Source: Halobiforma lacisalsi AJ5
Lineage (GTDB): Archaea; Halobacteriota; Halobacteria; Halobacteriales; Natrialbaceae
Length of the DNA stretch: 64,000 nucleotides
Reading direction: 5' to 3'
Assembly: GCF_000226975.2 (NCBI RefSeq)
Contig: NZ_CP019285.1
Coordinates: forward strand, 558,001 to 622,000
The position numbers and the translations under genes were made by a program. Each line of letters starts with the position of its first letter. The first letter of the stretch is position 1. Of this stretch, positions 43,684 through 52,322 are shown piece by piece. Under the pieces are notes generated by a model. It searched no databases and was not told the origin of the DNA. It saw only the letters and a list, made by a program, of their open reading frames with translations.

Positions 43684-44670
43684 CTACTCGAAATCGGCCA
43701 CGATACGTGGCACACAGCCCACGTCGGGCTTCCCGTAGGCGCAGTGATCGTCGACCGCGTCGGTCACGTCCACGTCGGCGTAGTTGCTCGGCGTCGCGCC
43801 GTCGTGGTCCCCGAACCAGTCGTCGTCGCAGTCGGCTCCGGCGCAGCCGAGGCCGCTCGAGAGCGACTGGAGATCGTAGCCGTAGCAGACGCTGTCGTCG
43901 TTTTCGGAGTGGTAGTTGAACACCTCGTTCGCGGCGGTGTCGATACCGTAGGCGTACCGCCCGTCGGTACAGACCGAATCGTCGTCGACGGCGGTGCCGA
44001 GAAGGGCGACCGACTCGAGCGGACCGTCGCCATCGTCTCCGTCGTCGGTCGCCAACGCCAGGAGCGTCTCGAGACACACCCGACCGCCGAGCGAGTGGCC
44101 GACGAGGCGGATCGTCGGGCCGGATTCGTCGTCGTCATTGTCGCCGTCCTTACCCGGAACTGCATCGGACTCGAGCCACGCTGCGAGCCGCCGGCCGGCC
44201 GTCTCCGCGATGCTCTCGGCTCGCCAGTAGTTCGGCGTGTTCGCGCTCCACGAGGCCGCGACGACGGGTCGATCGTAGTCGTTGTCCGCGAACGCCTGCG
44301 CGAGGGTGTGGGCCTGATCGATGCTGGTCTCGAGGCCGAGCCACCCGTGGACGTAGATGACGAGTTCCGAGCGGCCGTCGCCCCCGTCGCTGTCATCGTC
44401 GTCGTTCGCTTCCACGCCCTCGAGGTCCGCGAGGTTCGATGCCGTCGGATTCCCGCCCCTGAGATCGACCTCCGGATACTCCGCGGGTGCGTCCAGCCAG
44501 TCGTCACAGCCGGTGAAGTCGGTCGCGGACGCCGACCGGGAACTGGCGCCGATCCCGCCGGCCCCGACGGTCACACCCGCCGCGGATCCGAGCAGTCGCC
44601 GTCGACTGACGGTGGTCGGTTCGTCGCCGCTTCGCGTCTCGCTGTCGGTGTGCTGGCGTCGTTCGGTCAC
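43684..44670 (-). CDS. Tat-exported alpha/beta hydrolase (lipase-like)
   Basis: About 328 residues from a GTG at 44670. The Tat signal is SRRRLLGSAAGVTVGAGGIG. The hydrolase core shows the oxyanion-hole strand LVIYVHGWLGLETS, the nucleophile elbow RLVGHSLGGRVCLETLLALA and a C-terminal region with several cysteine pairs (YGYDLQSLSSGLGCAGADCD) that may form disulfides outside the cell. It is probably a secreted esterase/lipase. Longer starts (44829, 44778) would run into the repeat region upstream and push the Tat motif past residue 70, so they are less likely. Confidence 0.78.
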   Translation of the reverse strand: MTERRQHTDSETRSGDEPTTVSRRRLLGSAAGVTVGAGGIGASSRSASATDFTGCDDWLDAPAEYPEVDLRGGNPTASNLADLEGVEANDDDDSDGGDGRSELVIYVHGWLGLETSIDQAHTLAQAFADNDYDRPVVAASWSANTPNYWRAESIAETAGRRLAAWLESDAVPGKDGDNDDDESGPTIRLVGHSLGGRVCLETLLALATDDGDDGDGPLESVALLGTAVDDDSVCTDGRYAYGIDTAANEVFNYHSENDDSVCYGYDLQSLSSGLGCAGADCDDDWFGDHDGATPSNYADVDVTDAVDDHCAYGKPDVGCVPRIVADFE

Positions 44671-44812
44671 AACTGTCTCGCTCGGGTGACGTATCGCACC
44701 AGACACGGGTACGCCACGTGCAGGCAGATTCCGGCACGGATCGTCGGAAACCCGGATTCGTTTCGCTACTCTCCCCATACAGAGGGCGAATCCGGCTGCG
44801 ATACCCACTCGA

Positions 44813-45094
44813 GTCCTGACGGAGTCCAACGCGAGCGACAGCGAGCGTTGGGCACGTCAGGACCGAACGCGAGAGCGGGTGCTGAGCAATACGAAGCACC
44901 CGCGAGAAGTGAGCGTCCTGACGGAGAGTTTCGCCGACACCAGCCGCTCGCTACGCTCGCAGTTTGGTGTCGGCAGAAACGTCCTGACGGAGTCCAACGC
45001 GAGCGACAGCGAGCGTTGGGCACGTCAGGACCGAACGCGAGAGCGAGTGCTGAGCAATGCGAAGCACTCGCGAGAAGTGAGCGTCCTGACGGAG
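44813..45094. repeat. Repeat array built from the tRNA-Arg 3' end
   Basis: Two 114-base repeats (44813-44926 and 44981-45094) differ at only three positions. GTCCTGACGGAG, the last 12 bases of the tRNA-Arg gene read on the plus strand, begins and ends each repeat (44813, 44915, 44981, 45083). Inside are hairpins CCAACGC/GCGTTGG, GCGGGTGCT/AGCACCCGC (GCGAGTGCT/AGCACTCGC in copy two), and between the repeats GCCGACACCA/TGGTGTCGGC (44934-44975). The array lies on the 3' side of the tRNA. Confidence 0.85.
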
Positions 45095-45155
45095 ATTTGA
45101 ACTCCGGTCCCTGGCTCCGCAAGCCAAGAGGATAGTCCACTACCCTATCAGGACT
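45083..45155 (-). tRNA. tRNA-Arg (anticodon GCG)
   Basis: The reverse strand folds as a cloverleaf: acceptor GTCCTGA/TCAGGAC, anticodon arm TTGGC-TTGCGGA-GCCAG giving anticodon GCG, and T arm CGGAG-TTCAAAT-CTCCG. It reads CGC/CGU codons. Reverse-strand GCTTTAATAG about 25 bases upstream is its TATA box. CCA is not encoded. Its 3' end is repeated downstream. Confidence 0.95.
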
Positions 45156-45322
45156 CATCTCTTCGTAGCCGGCGGACTATTAAAGCACTTTCGAAACGAC
45201 CGGCTCCCTGGTGTGAGTCCACGTAGCAGTTCCCGGGACGAAGCCCGGCCCCGGACGGGAACTCGAACACTCGTTCGACCGCGGACCGCGAGTTTAAGTA
45301 TCGGGACGCGACCAGGCCGGGT

Positions 45323-45496
45323 ATGCTTGCGAGGACGATCGTGTTCGATGCCCGGTCACCGGGCGTAGCCGCCGGACCGCTCGAGGACGGCCGGGAACGT
45401 GGACCGGCGGGCGCGTTCCGATCGAGAGACGGCGCGGCGAACACGCCGAATGGACAACGCTTATGCGCGGCCTATGCATGCACGAGTATAGAATGA
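45323..45496 (+). CDS. Possible leaderless 57-codon small ORF upstream of RPA
   Basis: A frame starting MLARTIVFDARSPGVAAGPL and ending CAAYACTSIE stops with TGA overlapping the RPA ATG (ATGA). TTTAAGTA at 45293-45300 sits about 27 bases before its ATG, the spacing of a leaderless promoter. It could be a small protein, a leader peptide controlling RPA, or simply the transcribed leader of the RPA gene. Confidence 0.35.
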   Translation: MLARTIVFDARSPGVAAGPLEDGRERGPAGAFRSRDGAANTPNGQRLCAAYACTSIE

Positions 45497-46956
45497 GCGA
45501 CATCGAGGGTGTTTACGAGGATCTCGAGGCCGACGTCTCTCTCGAGGAGTTTCGCGAGGCCGTCGAGGCGAAAGTCGAGCAGATGGGGGGACTGGCGGAC
45601 GAGGAGACGGCGGCGATGCTCGTCGCTCACGAGGTCGGCGAGAGCGAGGTCGGCGGCATCGCCGACATCGAACCCGGGATGGAGGAGGCGAAGTTCGTCG
45701 CGAAGGTGATCTCCATCGGCGACGTTCGCACGTTCGAACGCGACGGGGAGGACGAGGACGGCCGCGTCGTCAACGTCGAAGTGGCGGACGAGACCGGCTC
45801 CGTGCGCGCCGCCTTCTGGGACGAGCACGCCGAAGCGGCGACCGAAGAACTCGAGGAGGGCGACGTGTTGCGGATCAAGGGCCGGCCCAAGGACGGTTTT
45901 TCGGGCGTCGAGGTCAGCGTCGACGAGGCCGAACCGGACGAGGACACCGAGGTCGACGTCCAGGTCTCGGACACGTACGACGTCGAGGACCTCTCGCTCG
46001 GGCTGTCGAACGTCAACCTCGTCGGACTCGTGCTGGACACAGACAGCGTCCGGACGTTCGACCGCGACGACGGCTCCGAGGGGAAGGTCTCGAACGTCAC
46101 GCTGGGCGATTCGACCGGACGAATCCGCGTGACCCTGTGGGACGAACAGGCCGAGACGGCCGAGGAACTCGAGGCCGGAACGACGGTCGAGGTCGTCGAC
46201 GGCTACGTCCGCGAACGCGACGGCAATCTCGAACTCCACGTCGGCAACCGCGGCGCGATCGAGGAGGTCGACGAGGAGGTCGAGTACGTCCCCGACAGCA
46301 CGCCGATCGAGGACGTGGAGATGGGACAGACGGTCGACCTCGCGGGGGTCGTCCGCTCCGCGGATCCGAAACGGACCTTCGATCGGGACGACGGCTCGGA
46401 GGGACAGGTCCGGAACGTCCGCATCCAGGACGCGACCGGCGACATTCGCGTCGCCCTGTGGGGCGAGAAGGCCGACCTCGACGTGGGACCCGGCGACGAG
46501 ATCGCCCTGGGCGACGTCGAGATTCAGGACGGCTGGCAGGACGACCTCGAGGCCTCCGCGGGCTGGCAGTCGACGATTACGGTTCTGGACTCGGACTCCG
46601 CCCCTGAAACGGGCTCGAGCGGCGGGGCCGACGACGCGGGGACCGAGAACAACGCCGGTCTGTCGGCCTTTGCGGACGACGGCGACGAGAGCGACGAGAG
46701 CGACGAGCCGTCTGCGGACACTGCAGGGACGGAAGCTGATGATGACGGTTCCGACGCGTCCGGCGAGGGCGATCCCAGCGACGGCGAGGAACTCGAGTTT
46801 ACCGGCGTGGTCGTCCAGGCCGGCGACCCCGTCGTCCTGGACGACGGCGAGACGACGATGAGCGTCGCCACCGACGTCGACGTCGGTCTCGGCGAGGAGG
46901 TCACCGCACGCGGGGTCGTCCGCGACGGCCGTCTCGAGGCGAACGACGTGTTCTGA
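45493..46956 (+). CDS. rpa: Replication protein A, multi-OB-fold single-stranded DNA-binding protein
   Basis: A 487-residue protein: an N-terminal helical segment, then at least three OB folds with repeated elements VVNVEVADETGSVRAAFWDE, KVSNVTLGDSTGRIRVTLWD and QVRNVRIQDATGDIRVALWG, an acidic linker of about 80 residues, and a fourth short OB-like C-terminal segment (VVQAGDPVVLDDGETTMSVA). It coats single-stranded DNA in replication and repair. It is followed by histone and deacetylase genes, the same neighbourhood I recall in Haloferax volcanii. The ATG at 45493 is used; an upstream in-frame ATG would add ten residues. Confidence 0.92.
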   Translation: MSDIEGVYEDLEADVSLEEFREAVEAKVEQMGGLADEETAAMLVAHEVGESEVGGIADIEPGMEEAKFVAKVISIGDVRTFERDGEDEDGRVVNVEVADETGSVRAAFWDEHAEAATEELEEGDVLRIKGRPKDGFSGVEVSVDEAEPDEDTEVDVQVSDTYDVEDLSLGLSNVNLVGLVLDTDSVRTFDRDDGSEGKVSNVTLGDSTGRIRVTLWDEQAETAEELEAGTTVEVVDGYVRERDGNLELHVGNRGAIEEVDEEVEYVPDSTPIEDVEMGQTVDLAGVVRSADPKRTFDRDDGSEGQVRNVRIQDATGDIRVALWGEKADLDVGPGDEIALGDVEIQDGWQDDLEASAGWQSTITVLDSDSAPETGSSGGADDAGTENNAGLSAFADDGDESDESDEPSADTAGTEADDDGSDASGEGDPSDGEELEFTGVVVQAGDPVVLDDGETTMSVATDVDVGLGEEVTARGVVRDGRLEANDVF

Positions 46957-47020
46957 GCGGAGGAAACCCGCTCGTGCGGCGAGGAAAAGCGTTAAGGGGG
47001 TTAGTTCCGCGTATCATGAT

Positions 47021-47452
47021 ATGAACGTCGAACTCCCGTTCGCCCCGGTTGATACGATCATCCGGCGGAACGCGGGCGATCTTCGGGTGAGCGCCGACGC
47101 GTCGAAGGAACTTGCAAAGCGGATCCAGGAACACGGGAGCGAGTTGGCGATCGACGCCGCCGAACGCGCGACGGAAGACGGGCGCAAGACGCTGATGGCC
47201 GAGGACTTCGGCGTCGAAACCGTCGTCGACAAGGACGACCTCGAGTTGCCGGTCGCGCCGGTCGATCGCATCGCCCGACTGGAGATCGACAACCGATACC
47301 GCGTCTCGATGGACGCCAGGGTCGCGCTCGCGGACATCCTCGAGGATTACGCCGACAACGTTGCCGGGGCCGCGGCGATCCTCGCCCGCCACGCCGACCG
47401 CCGGACCATCACGAACGACGACATCGAGACGTACTTCTCGCTGTTCGAGTGA
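47021..47452 (+). CDS. hstA: Archaeal histone, double histone fold
   Basis: A 143-residue protein with two histone folds in tandem: LPFAPVDTIIRRNAGDLRVS...TEDGRKTLMAEDFGVETV and LPVAPVDRIARLEIDNRYRV...ADRRTITNDDIETYFSLFE. Haloarchaeal histones are such fused pseudo-dimers and are acidic; in several species they behave more like transcription regulators than bulk packaging proteins. AAAGCGTTAAGG lies upstream. It stops one base before the deacetylase start. Confidence 0.95.
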   Translation: MNVELPFAPVDTIIRRNAGDLRVSADASKELAKRIQEHGSELAIDAAERATEDGRKTLMAEDFGVETVVDKDDLELPVAPVDRIARLEIDNRYRVSMDARVALADILEDYADNVAGAAAILARHADRRTITNDDIETYFSLFE

Positions 47453-47453
47453 G

Positions 47454-48500
47454 ATGCAGTTCGGCTACAGCGAGGTCTGTCTCGCGCACGATCCCGGGCC
47501 GCGTCACCCGGAAACGCCGGACCGTCTGCGGGCGATCAGGGAGCGACTGAAGCGGAAACACGGGGTCGAGTACGTCGAGGCCGACCCCGTCGACGTCGAC
47601 GAGATCGCGTCGGTTCACGACCGGTCGTACGTCGAAGAAATCGAGGAGTTCTGTGCCCAGGGCGGCGGCAACTGGGACCCGGATACGACCGCCGTCGAGG
47701 AGACCTGGGACGCGATCCGGTGTAGTGCCGGACAGGCTCGCTGGGCCGTCGAGCGCGCGCTCGAGGGGGACGACGGCCGAAAGACGCCGTTCTCGATCGG
47801 TCGGCCACCCGGACACCACGCGGTCGTCGACGACGCGATGGGGTTTTGCTTCGTGAACAACGTCGCCGTGGCCGCACAGTGGGCCCTCGAGAGCGAGGAC
47901 TACGACGTCGACCGCGTGGCGATCGTCGACTGGGACGTCCACCACGGCAACGGAACGCAGGACATCTTCTACGACCGGGAGGACGTGTTCTTCGTCTCGA
48001 TCCACGAGAAGGGGCTCTACCCCGGCACGGGCGAGATCGACGAGCGCGGCGAGGGCGACGGCGACGGGACGACGATGAACCTGCCGATGCCGGCGGGGAC
48101 CGACGACGTCGACTACCTCGCGGCTTTCGACGGCCCGATCGGGACCGCGCTCGAGGAGTACGGGCCCGACCTGGTGATCGTCAGCGCCGGCTTCGACGCC
48201 CACCGCCACGATCCGATCTCGCGGATCCGCCTCTCGACGGAGGCCTACGCGTTGCTGACGGACAGGCTTCGCGGGCTGACCGACCGGGTCGGGGCAGCGT
48301 TCGCGTTCGTTCTCGAGGGCGGGTACAGCCTGGACGTGCTGGCCGACAGCGTCTCGATCGTCCACGAGACCTTCGACGGCCGTGAGCCGATCGAACCGGA
48401 CGACGACGAGGAGGTCAGCGACGGCGCGCGAACGGTGATCGAGGACGTGATCGAGGAGCACGGCCTCGAGTACGATCGCGACGACGAAAGCGACGAGTAG
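47454..48500 (+). CDS. Histone deacetylase family protein
   Basis: A 348-residue class II-type deacetylase/acetylpolyamine amidohydrolase: FSIGRPPGHHAVVDDAMGFC, AIVDWDVHHGNGTQDIFYDR with the zinc ligands Asp and His, and ELVIVSAGFDAHRHDP-type IVSAGFDAHRHDPISRIRLS. It removes acetyl groups from protein lysines or small amines. Only one base separates it from the histone gene, so they are co-transcribed; this tight link in an archaeon invites a functional connection. Confidence 0.93.
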   Translation: MQFGYSEVCLAHDPGPRHPETPDRLRAIRERLKRKHGVEYVEADPVDVDEIASVHDRSYVEEIEEFCAQGGGNWDPDTTAVEETWDAIRCSAGQARWAVERALEGDDGRKTPFSIGRPPGHHAVVDDAMGFCFVNNVAVAAQWALESEDYDVDRVAIVDWDVHHGNGTQDIFYDREDVFFVSIHEKGLYPGTGEIDERGEGDGDGTTMNLPMPAGTDDVDYLAAFDGPIGTALEEYGPDLVIVSAGFDAHRHDPISRIRLSTEAYALLTDRLRGLTDRVGAAFAFVLEGGYSLDVLADSVSIVHETFDGREPIEPDDDEEVSDGARTVIEDVIEEHGLEYDRDDESDE

Positions 48501-48501
48501 A

Positions 48502-49938
48502 CTACGGAGTCGGCTCGAAGTACTCCCTCAACTCGGTTCCGAATTCCTCGAGCAGCCCCGTCAGTTCCGCACCGACGAGGACCTCGTACCTCTCCTCGAG
48601 TGCCGTCTCGACGTGAGCGCCGAGGCCGACGTCGAAGAGTCGCTCGCTCTCGAGGAACTCCCGGGCCGTGGTGAACTCGCGTTCGCGCTCCGTGACGTAG
48701 CGGTCCCCCTCGATGAACGGGCCGTAGACGTCCGGGTCGGCGTCGTAGGCCTCGTAGAACCCCGCCGCGTGACCCTGAACGTGGACCGGCGGCCCCTCGT
48801 GGCGTTCGACGGCGGGCCGTTCGTCGACGGCGAGTTCGACGAGCAACACGCCCGCGTCGTCGGCCATCGCCGTCGCCCGGAAGACGTCGAACCCGCGGGC
48901 GTCTAACCCCGTGGTGACCCCGTCGAGCGACTTTCGGAGCTGGGGGTAGAGCTGGTCCTCGACCAGATCGGGCGCGTCGAACCGGACCGCGACGGGGGTC
49001 GTTCCCCGCCGCTCGAGGTGGGCGCGGAACGCCTCGGGCGACAGCGGTTCCGGTGCCGCAGGCTCGAAGTACTCGACGGCGGGTTCGGCCAGGAACTCGC
49101 GGGCGTAGTGCTGGAAGCGCGCGACGTTCGCGGCCGAGCAGACCGCGGCGACGTTGCGCTCGGGGTCCGTCGGGTCGATGGCAACCAGCGGGTCGTCGAA
49201 CGATGCCTGCCCGTGGGATTCGGGGTCGAGTTCGACCTGCGGGTGCCAGTCGCGGGCAGCCTCGAGCAGCGGGCGGAAGCCGCCGTACTCACAGACCAGC
49301 AGTTCGGTGAGGAAGCCGCTGAACCCGCGGGTCCGCAGGTCGCTGCCGTATGCGCCGATCCCCTTGAGGAACTGCTTGGTGACGCGGACGTCCGCGGCGA
49401 GGTCCTCGTCGAGGCGGGCCTCGAGGTAGCTGTTGTGAAACGGCGTCCGGTCGACGGCCGACCGGATGTCAGTCGCCGACTCGAGGCGGAAACAGGGGAC
49501 GACGTCGACGTCGAACCCCTCGACGGTCCCCTTGACGTAGGGGTGTTCGGCGTACTCCTCGTGGCCCTCCGGGAGAGTGGCGTGGCCGACCGCGAGGCCG
49601 TACTCCTCGAGGGTGTCGCGGTCGAGTTCCGGCGGGAAGCGAACGAAGAGGTCGATGTCGCGGTCGCCGCTGATCCAGGTATCTCGCGCAGTCGAGCCGA
49701 CCTGGACGACGTCGGCGTCGGGACAGCGGTCGGTCGCAGCCGACTCGGCGCGCTCGGCGAGGCGGTCGGCGACCTCGCGGAGTCGCTCGCGCTCGTCGGG
49801 ATCGGGATCGACGCGGTCGCGAACGGCCTCGAGGACCTGCCGATACTCGCGTTCGTCGTCGGCCGGCCCGCCCTCGGTTCCGTCCCCGTTCCCGTCGCGC
49901 CGATCGTCGGTCTCTCCCTCGGCAGTCTCCTCGCTCAT
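48502..49938 (-). CDS. cca: CCA tRNA nucleotidyltransferase (class I, archaeal)
   Basis: A 478-residue enzyme. The nucleotidyltransferase motif is QVGSTARDTWISGDRDIDLF, with the catalytic acidic pair. RTPFHNSYLEARLDEDLAAD and VTKQFLKGIGAYGSDLRTRG are archaeal CCA features. It adds CCA to tRNAs, none of which encodes CCA in this window. It starts at ATG 49938 (MSEETAEGETDDRRDGNGDG, an acidic haloarchaeal extension). It is convergent with the deacetylase, with stop codons adjacent. Confidence 0.95.
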   Translation of the reverse strand: MSEETAEGETDDRRDGNGDGTEGGPADDEREYRQVLEAVRDRVDPDPDERERLREVADRLAERAESAATDRCPDADVVQVGSTARDTWISGDRDIDLFVRFPPELDRDTLEEYGLAVGHATLPEGHEEYAEHPYVKGTVEGFDVDVVPCFRLESATDIRSAVDRTPFHNSYLEARLDEDLAADVRVTKQFLKGIGAYGSDLRTRGFSGFLTELLVCEYGGFRPLLEAARDWHPQVELDPESHGQASFDDPLVAIDPTDPERNVAAVCSAANVARFQHYAREFLAEPAVEYFEPAAPEPLSPEAFRAHLERRGTTPVAVRFDAPDLVEDQLYPQLRKSLDGVTTGLDARGFDVFRATAMADDAGVLLVELAVDERPAVERHEGPPVHVQGHAAGFYEAYDADPDVYGPFIEGDRYVTEREREFTTAREFLESERLFDVGLGAHVETALEERYEVLVGAELTGLLEEFGTELREYFEPTP

Positions 49939-50088
49939 CGGTCGACGGTACGCGGGCGGCGAGTGAAAGGGTATCGAACCGCTGCGGGCGAGCGACGGGG
50001 ATTCGGCCTGTAAGTGCGTGACGGAGTGGCGAACCGCCGGAAGCGAAAACGAAAGCCCTATCAAATGCAGTCGACTACTCGAGAGTGA

Positions 50089-50160
50089 GCCGAAGTAGCT
50101 CAGATGGTAGAGCACCTCGCTGTTAACGAGGTTGTCCCAGGTTCGAGTCCTGGCTTCGGC
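50089..50160 (+). tRNA. tRNA-Asn (anticodon GTT)
   Basis: A full cloverleaf: acceptor GCCGAAG/CTTCGGC, anticodon arm CCTCG-CTGTTAA-CGAGG with anticodon GTT, T arm CCAGG-TTCGAGT-CCTGG. It is the only tRNA here without 3'-end repeats; its 3' half is overlapped by an opposing protein gene. Confidence 0.96.
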
Positions 50161-51154
50161 GCTCCCCGTTCCCTTCTTTCGCGGTCGCTGTCCCTGTCCC
50201 TGTCCCTGTCCCCCCGAGCCGCCGCTCCAGTTCCGTCCCGATCCACTCGCTGACGGTCCGTTCCGGGTCGACGCCTAGCTCCGAGCGAAGCGGTTCGGGG
50301 TCGACGTCGAACCGCTCGACGGTCGGCTCGTCGGTCGAGGGCGGCGCCCGCAGTTCGATACCCAGCGGCGAACCCGTTCGCCGCCGGTAGCCGTCGGCGA
50401 CCAGGCCGGCCACCTCGAGCACGCTGTAGGACCGTCCGCGTCCGAGGACGTACGAGCGGGTCTCCGGTTCGTACTGATCGCCCGAGAACACGTCGACGGC
50501 CCGCGCGACCGCGGCGGCCACGTCCCGGACGTGGACGAAATCCAGTTCCTGCGTTCCCGGCCGGTGGACGGTCAGGGTCTCGTCGGCGACCGCCCGCTCG
50601 AGGTAGAAATCGAGTACGGAGTTACCGGCGGGAGCGCCCGGCTCGCGGCGGCCGTAAACGTTCGTCGCGCTGTAGGTGATCGACGGGACGCGCCCGTTCG
50701 TGACGGTCCGGACCGCACGCTCGCCGAGCAGCTTGGTCCGGCCGTAGGCGGTCCCTGGCCGCCGCTCGGTCGCGGCGGTGATCGGCCCCTCGTCGGGATC
50801 GGGAACGCCCACCGTCGCGACGCTCGAGAGGTGGACGATCGGGACCTCGGCCCGGGCACACGCCCACGCGACGGTCGCCGCGCCGAGCCCGTTGATCTCG
50901 AGGGCTGCGGCCGGGTTCGCCTCGCAGGCGTCGATCCCGACCAGACCGGCGGCGTTGACCAGGGCGTCGACGTCGTCGACGAACGTCCGGACCGCCCCGC
51001 GATCTCGGACGTCGACTGCGGGGAACTCCTCGTGGTCGGAGCCGGCGGCCGGCATCACCTCGTAGCCACGTTCCCGCAGCGCCGCGACCGCCGCGCGTCC
51101 GACGTACCCCGTCGCGCCGAGAACGCCGACGGTCTCGCGTTCGGTTTCACTCAT
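50123..51154 (-). CDS. NAD-dependent epimerase/dehydratase (RmlD-like)
   Basis: A 343-residue extended short-chain dehydrogenase: Rossmann GVLGATGYVGRAAVAAL, VDALVNAAGLVGIDACEANP, catalytic YGRTKLLGERAVRT and VYGRREPGAPAGNSVLDFYL. It resembles dTDP-4-dehydrorhamnose reductase or UDP-sugar epimerases used in surface glycan or N-glycan synthesis. Its start overlaps the upstream dehydratase end by 8 bases. The last 13 codons run antisense through tRNA-Asn (RSQDSNLGQPR-stop), after a GTGTGTGTAT repeat, so the natural C-terminus has probably been replaced by read-through. Confidence 0.85.
   Translation of the reverse strand: MSETERETVGVLGATGYVGRAAVAALRERGYEVMPAAGSDHEEFPAVDVRDRGAVRTFVDDVDALVNAAGLVGIDACEANPAAALEINGLGAATVAWACARAEVPIVHLSSVATVGVPDPDEGPITAATERRPGTAYGRTKLLGERAVRTVTNGRVPSITYSATNVYGRREPGAPAGNSVLDFYLERAVADETLTVHRPGTQELDFVHVRDVAAAVARAVDVFSGDQYEPETRSYVLGRGRSYSVLEVAGLVADGYRRRTGSPLGIELRAPPSTDEPTVERFDVDPEPLRSELGVDPERTVSEWIGTELERRLGGTGTGTGTATAKEGNGERRSQDSNLGQPR
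50188..50211. repeat. GTCCCT hexamer microsatellite
   Basis: Four tandem GTCCCT units just beyond tRNA-Asn, inside the 3' end of the epimerase gene, where they encode alternating Gly-Thr residues. Confidence 0.75.
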
Positions 51155-52322
51155 CGCCGCCACGCGGGCCCGCGCCCGTCCCCGACGACGCGGGTTCGGC
51201 CGCGGTCGTCTCGAGATCAGTCGGTTCCGCCTCGGTTTCCGTTTCGCTCCCGTCGCCAGCCTCGCTCGCGGCCGTAGCGGTCGCCGGATCGACGTCCGCG
51301 TCCGGGGACGGATCCCGGTCGGCGTCGCCGACCGTCCCGCGGACCATTTCGATGATCTCGTCTCTGGACATGTGTCGCGTGTTCGCGGAGGTGTACTCTC
51401 CCTCGAGGTCGTTCGAGACGTCGGGGGTCTCGGCCTGTGGATAGAGGACGTACCTGTCCTCGCGCTCGTCGGCGTAACGGACCTCGTTCTCGGCGACCAG
51501 CTTTTCGTGGTACCGTTCGCCCGGCTTCGGGCCGATGTGGTCGATCCCGACCTCGCCGGGATCGTGACCCAACCGGGGCGCGTAGTGGTCGCGCATCGCC
51601 TCGGCGAGGTCGCCGACTCTCATGGCGGGCATCTTCTTGACGACCACCTCGCCGCCGTCCATCTCGAGACACGCGTCGATGGCGAACCGGGCGGCCTCCT
51701 CGGGACGCATGACGAACCGGGTCATGCTCGGGTCCGTGACGGTCAGCGGTCCGCCGGACCGGATCTGGTCGTAAAAGAGCGGCACGACCGATCCCTTCGT
51801 CCCGACGACGTTGCCGAAGCGGACCGACCCGAGCGTGAGTTCGTCGGGGGGACGATGCTCGTCGAACGAGGAGATGAACCGCTCGGCGATGAGCTTCGTC
51901 GAACCCATCGTCGACGTGGGGTTCGCCGCCTTGTCCGTGCTGACGCCGAGCAGGCGATCGACCTCGGCGTCCGCGGCCGCCTCGACGACGTTCCGCGTTC
52001 CGGTGACGTTCGTCCGGACGGCGCCGTAGGGGTTGTCCTCGGCCACCGAGACGTGTTTCATCGCCGCGGCGTGGAAGACGATGTCCACGTCATGCATCGC
52101 CACCGCAAGCTGGCCCTCGTCGCGGATGTTTGCGAGGACACAGTCGATCGCCGACGCCGCGTCGCCGAACGATCCCCCCAAAGAGGCGAGGCGCTGCTCG
52201 CTGTTGTCCACGATCCGGACGAGGTTCGGACCGCGGGTCAGCAGTTCCGAAACGATTTCGGCGCCGATCGAGCCGCAGCCCCCGGTAACGAGTACGTTCT
52301 TCCCCGCGATCGGACTCGACAT
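51147..52322 (-). CDS. Polysaccharide biosynthesis dehydratase (CapD/PseB-like)
   Basis: A 391-residue protein: Rossmann VLVTGGCGSIGAEIVSELLT, FHAAAMKHVSVAEDNPYGAV, LLGVSTDKAANPTSTMGSTK and GPKPGERYHEKLVAENEVRY, features of UDP-GlcNAc 4,6-dehydratases/inverting epimerases (the usual Tyr-x3-Lys reads Met-x3-Lys, as in that subfamily). A hydrophilic tail of about 65 residues (SPDADVDPATATAASEAGDG) is extra. It probably makes a nucleotide-activated deoxysugar for surface glycans together with the downstream reductase and the divergent glycosyltransferase. Confidence 0.88.
   Translation of the reverse strand: MSSPIAGKNVLVTGGCGSIGAEIVSELLTRGPNLVRIVDNSEQRLASLGGSFGDAASAIDCVLANIRDEGQLAVAMHDVDIVFHAAAMKHVSVAEDNPYGAVRTNVTGTRNVVEAAADAEVDRLLGVSTDKAANPTSTMGSTKLIAERFISSFDEHRPPDELTLGSVRFGNVVGTKGSVVPLFYDQIRSGGPLTVTDPSMTRFVMRPEEAARFAIDACLEMDGGEVVVKKMPAMRVGDLAEAMRDHYAPRLGHDPGEVGIDHIGPKPGERYHEKLVAENEVRYADEREDRYVLYPQAETPDVSNDLEGEYTSANTRHMSRDEIIEMVRGTVGDADRDPSPDADVDPATATAASEAGDGSETETEAEPTDLETTAAEPASSGTGAGPRGGDE

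Noticed and set aside
44671..44829. N-terminal extension of the Tat-exported hydrolase
   Set aside because: It would place the twin-arginine motif beyond residue 70 and runs into the tRNA-Arg repeat array.
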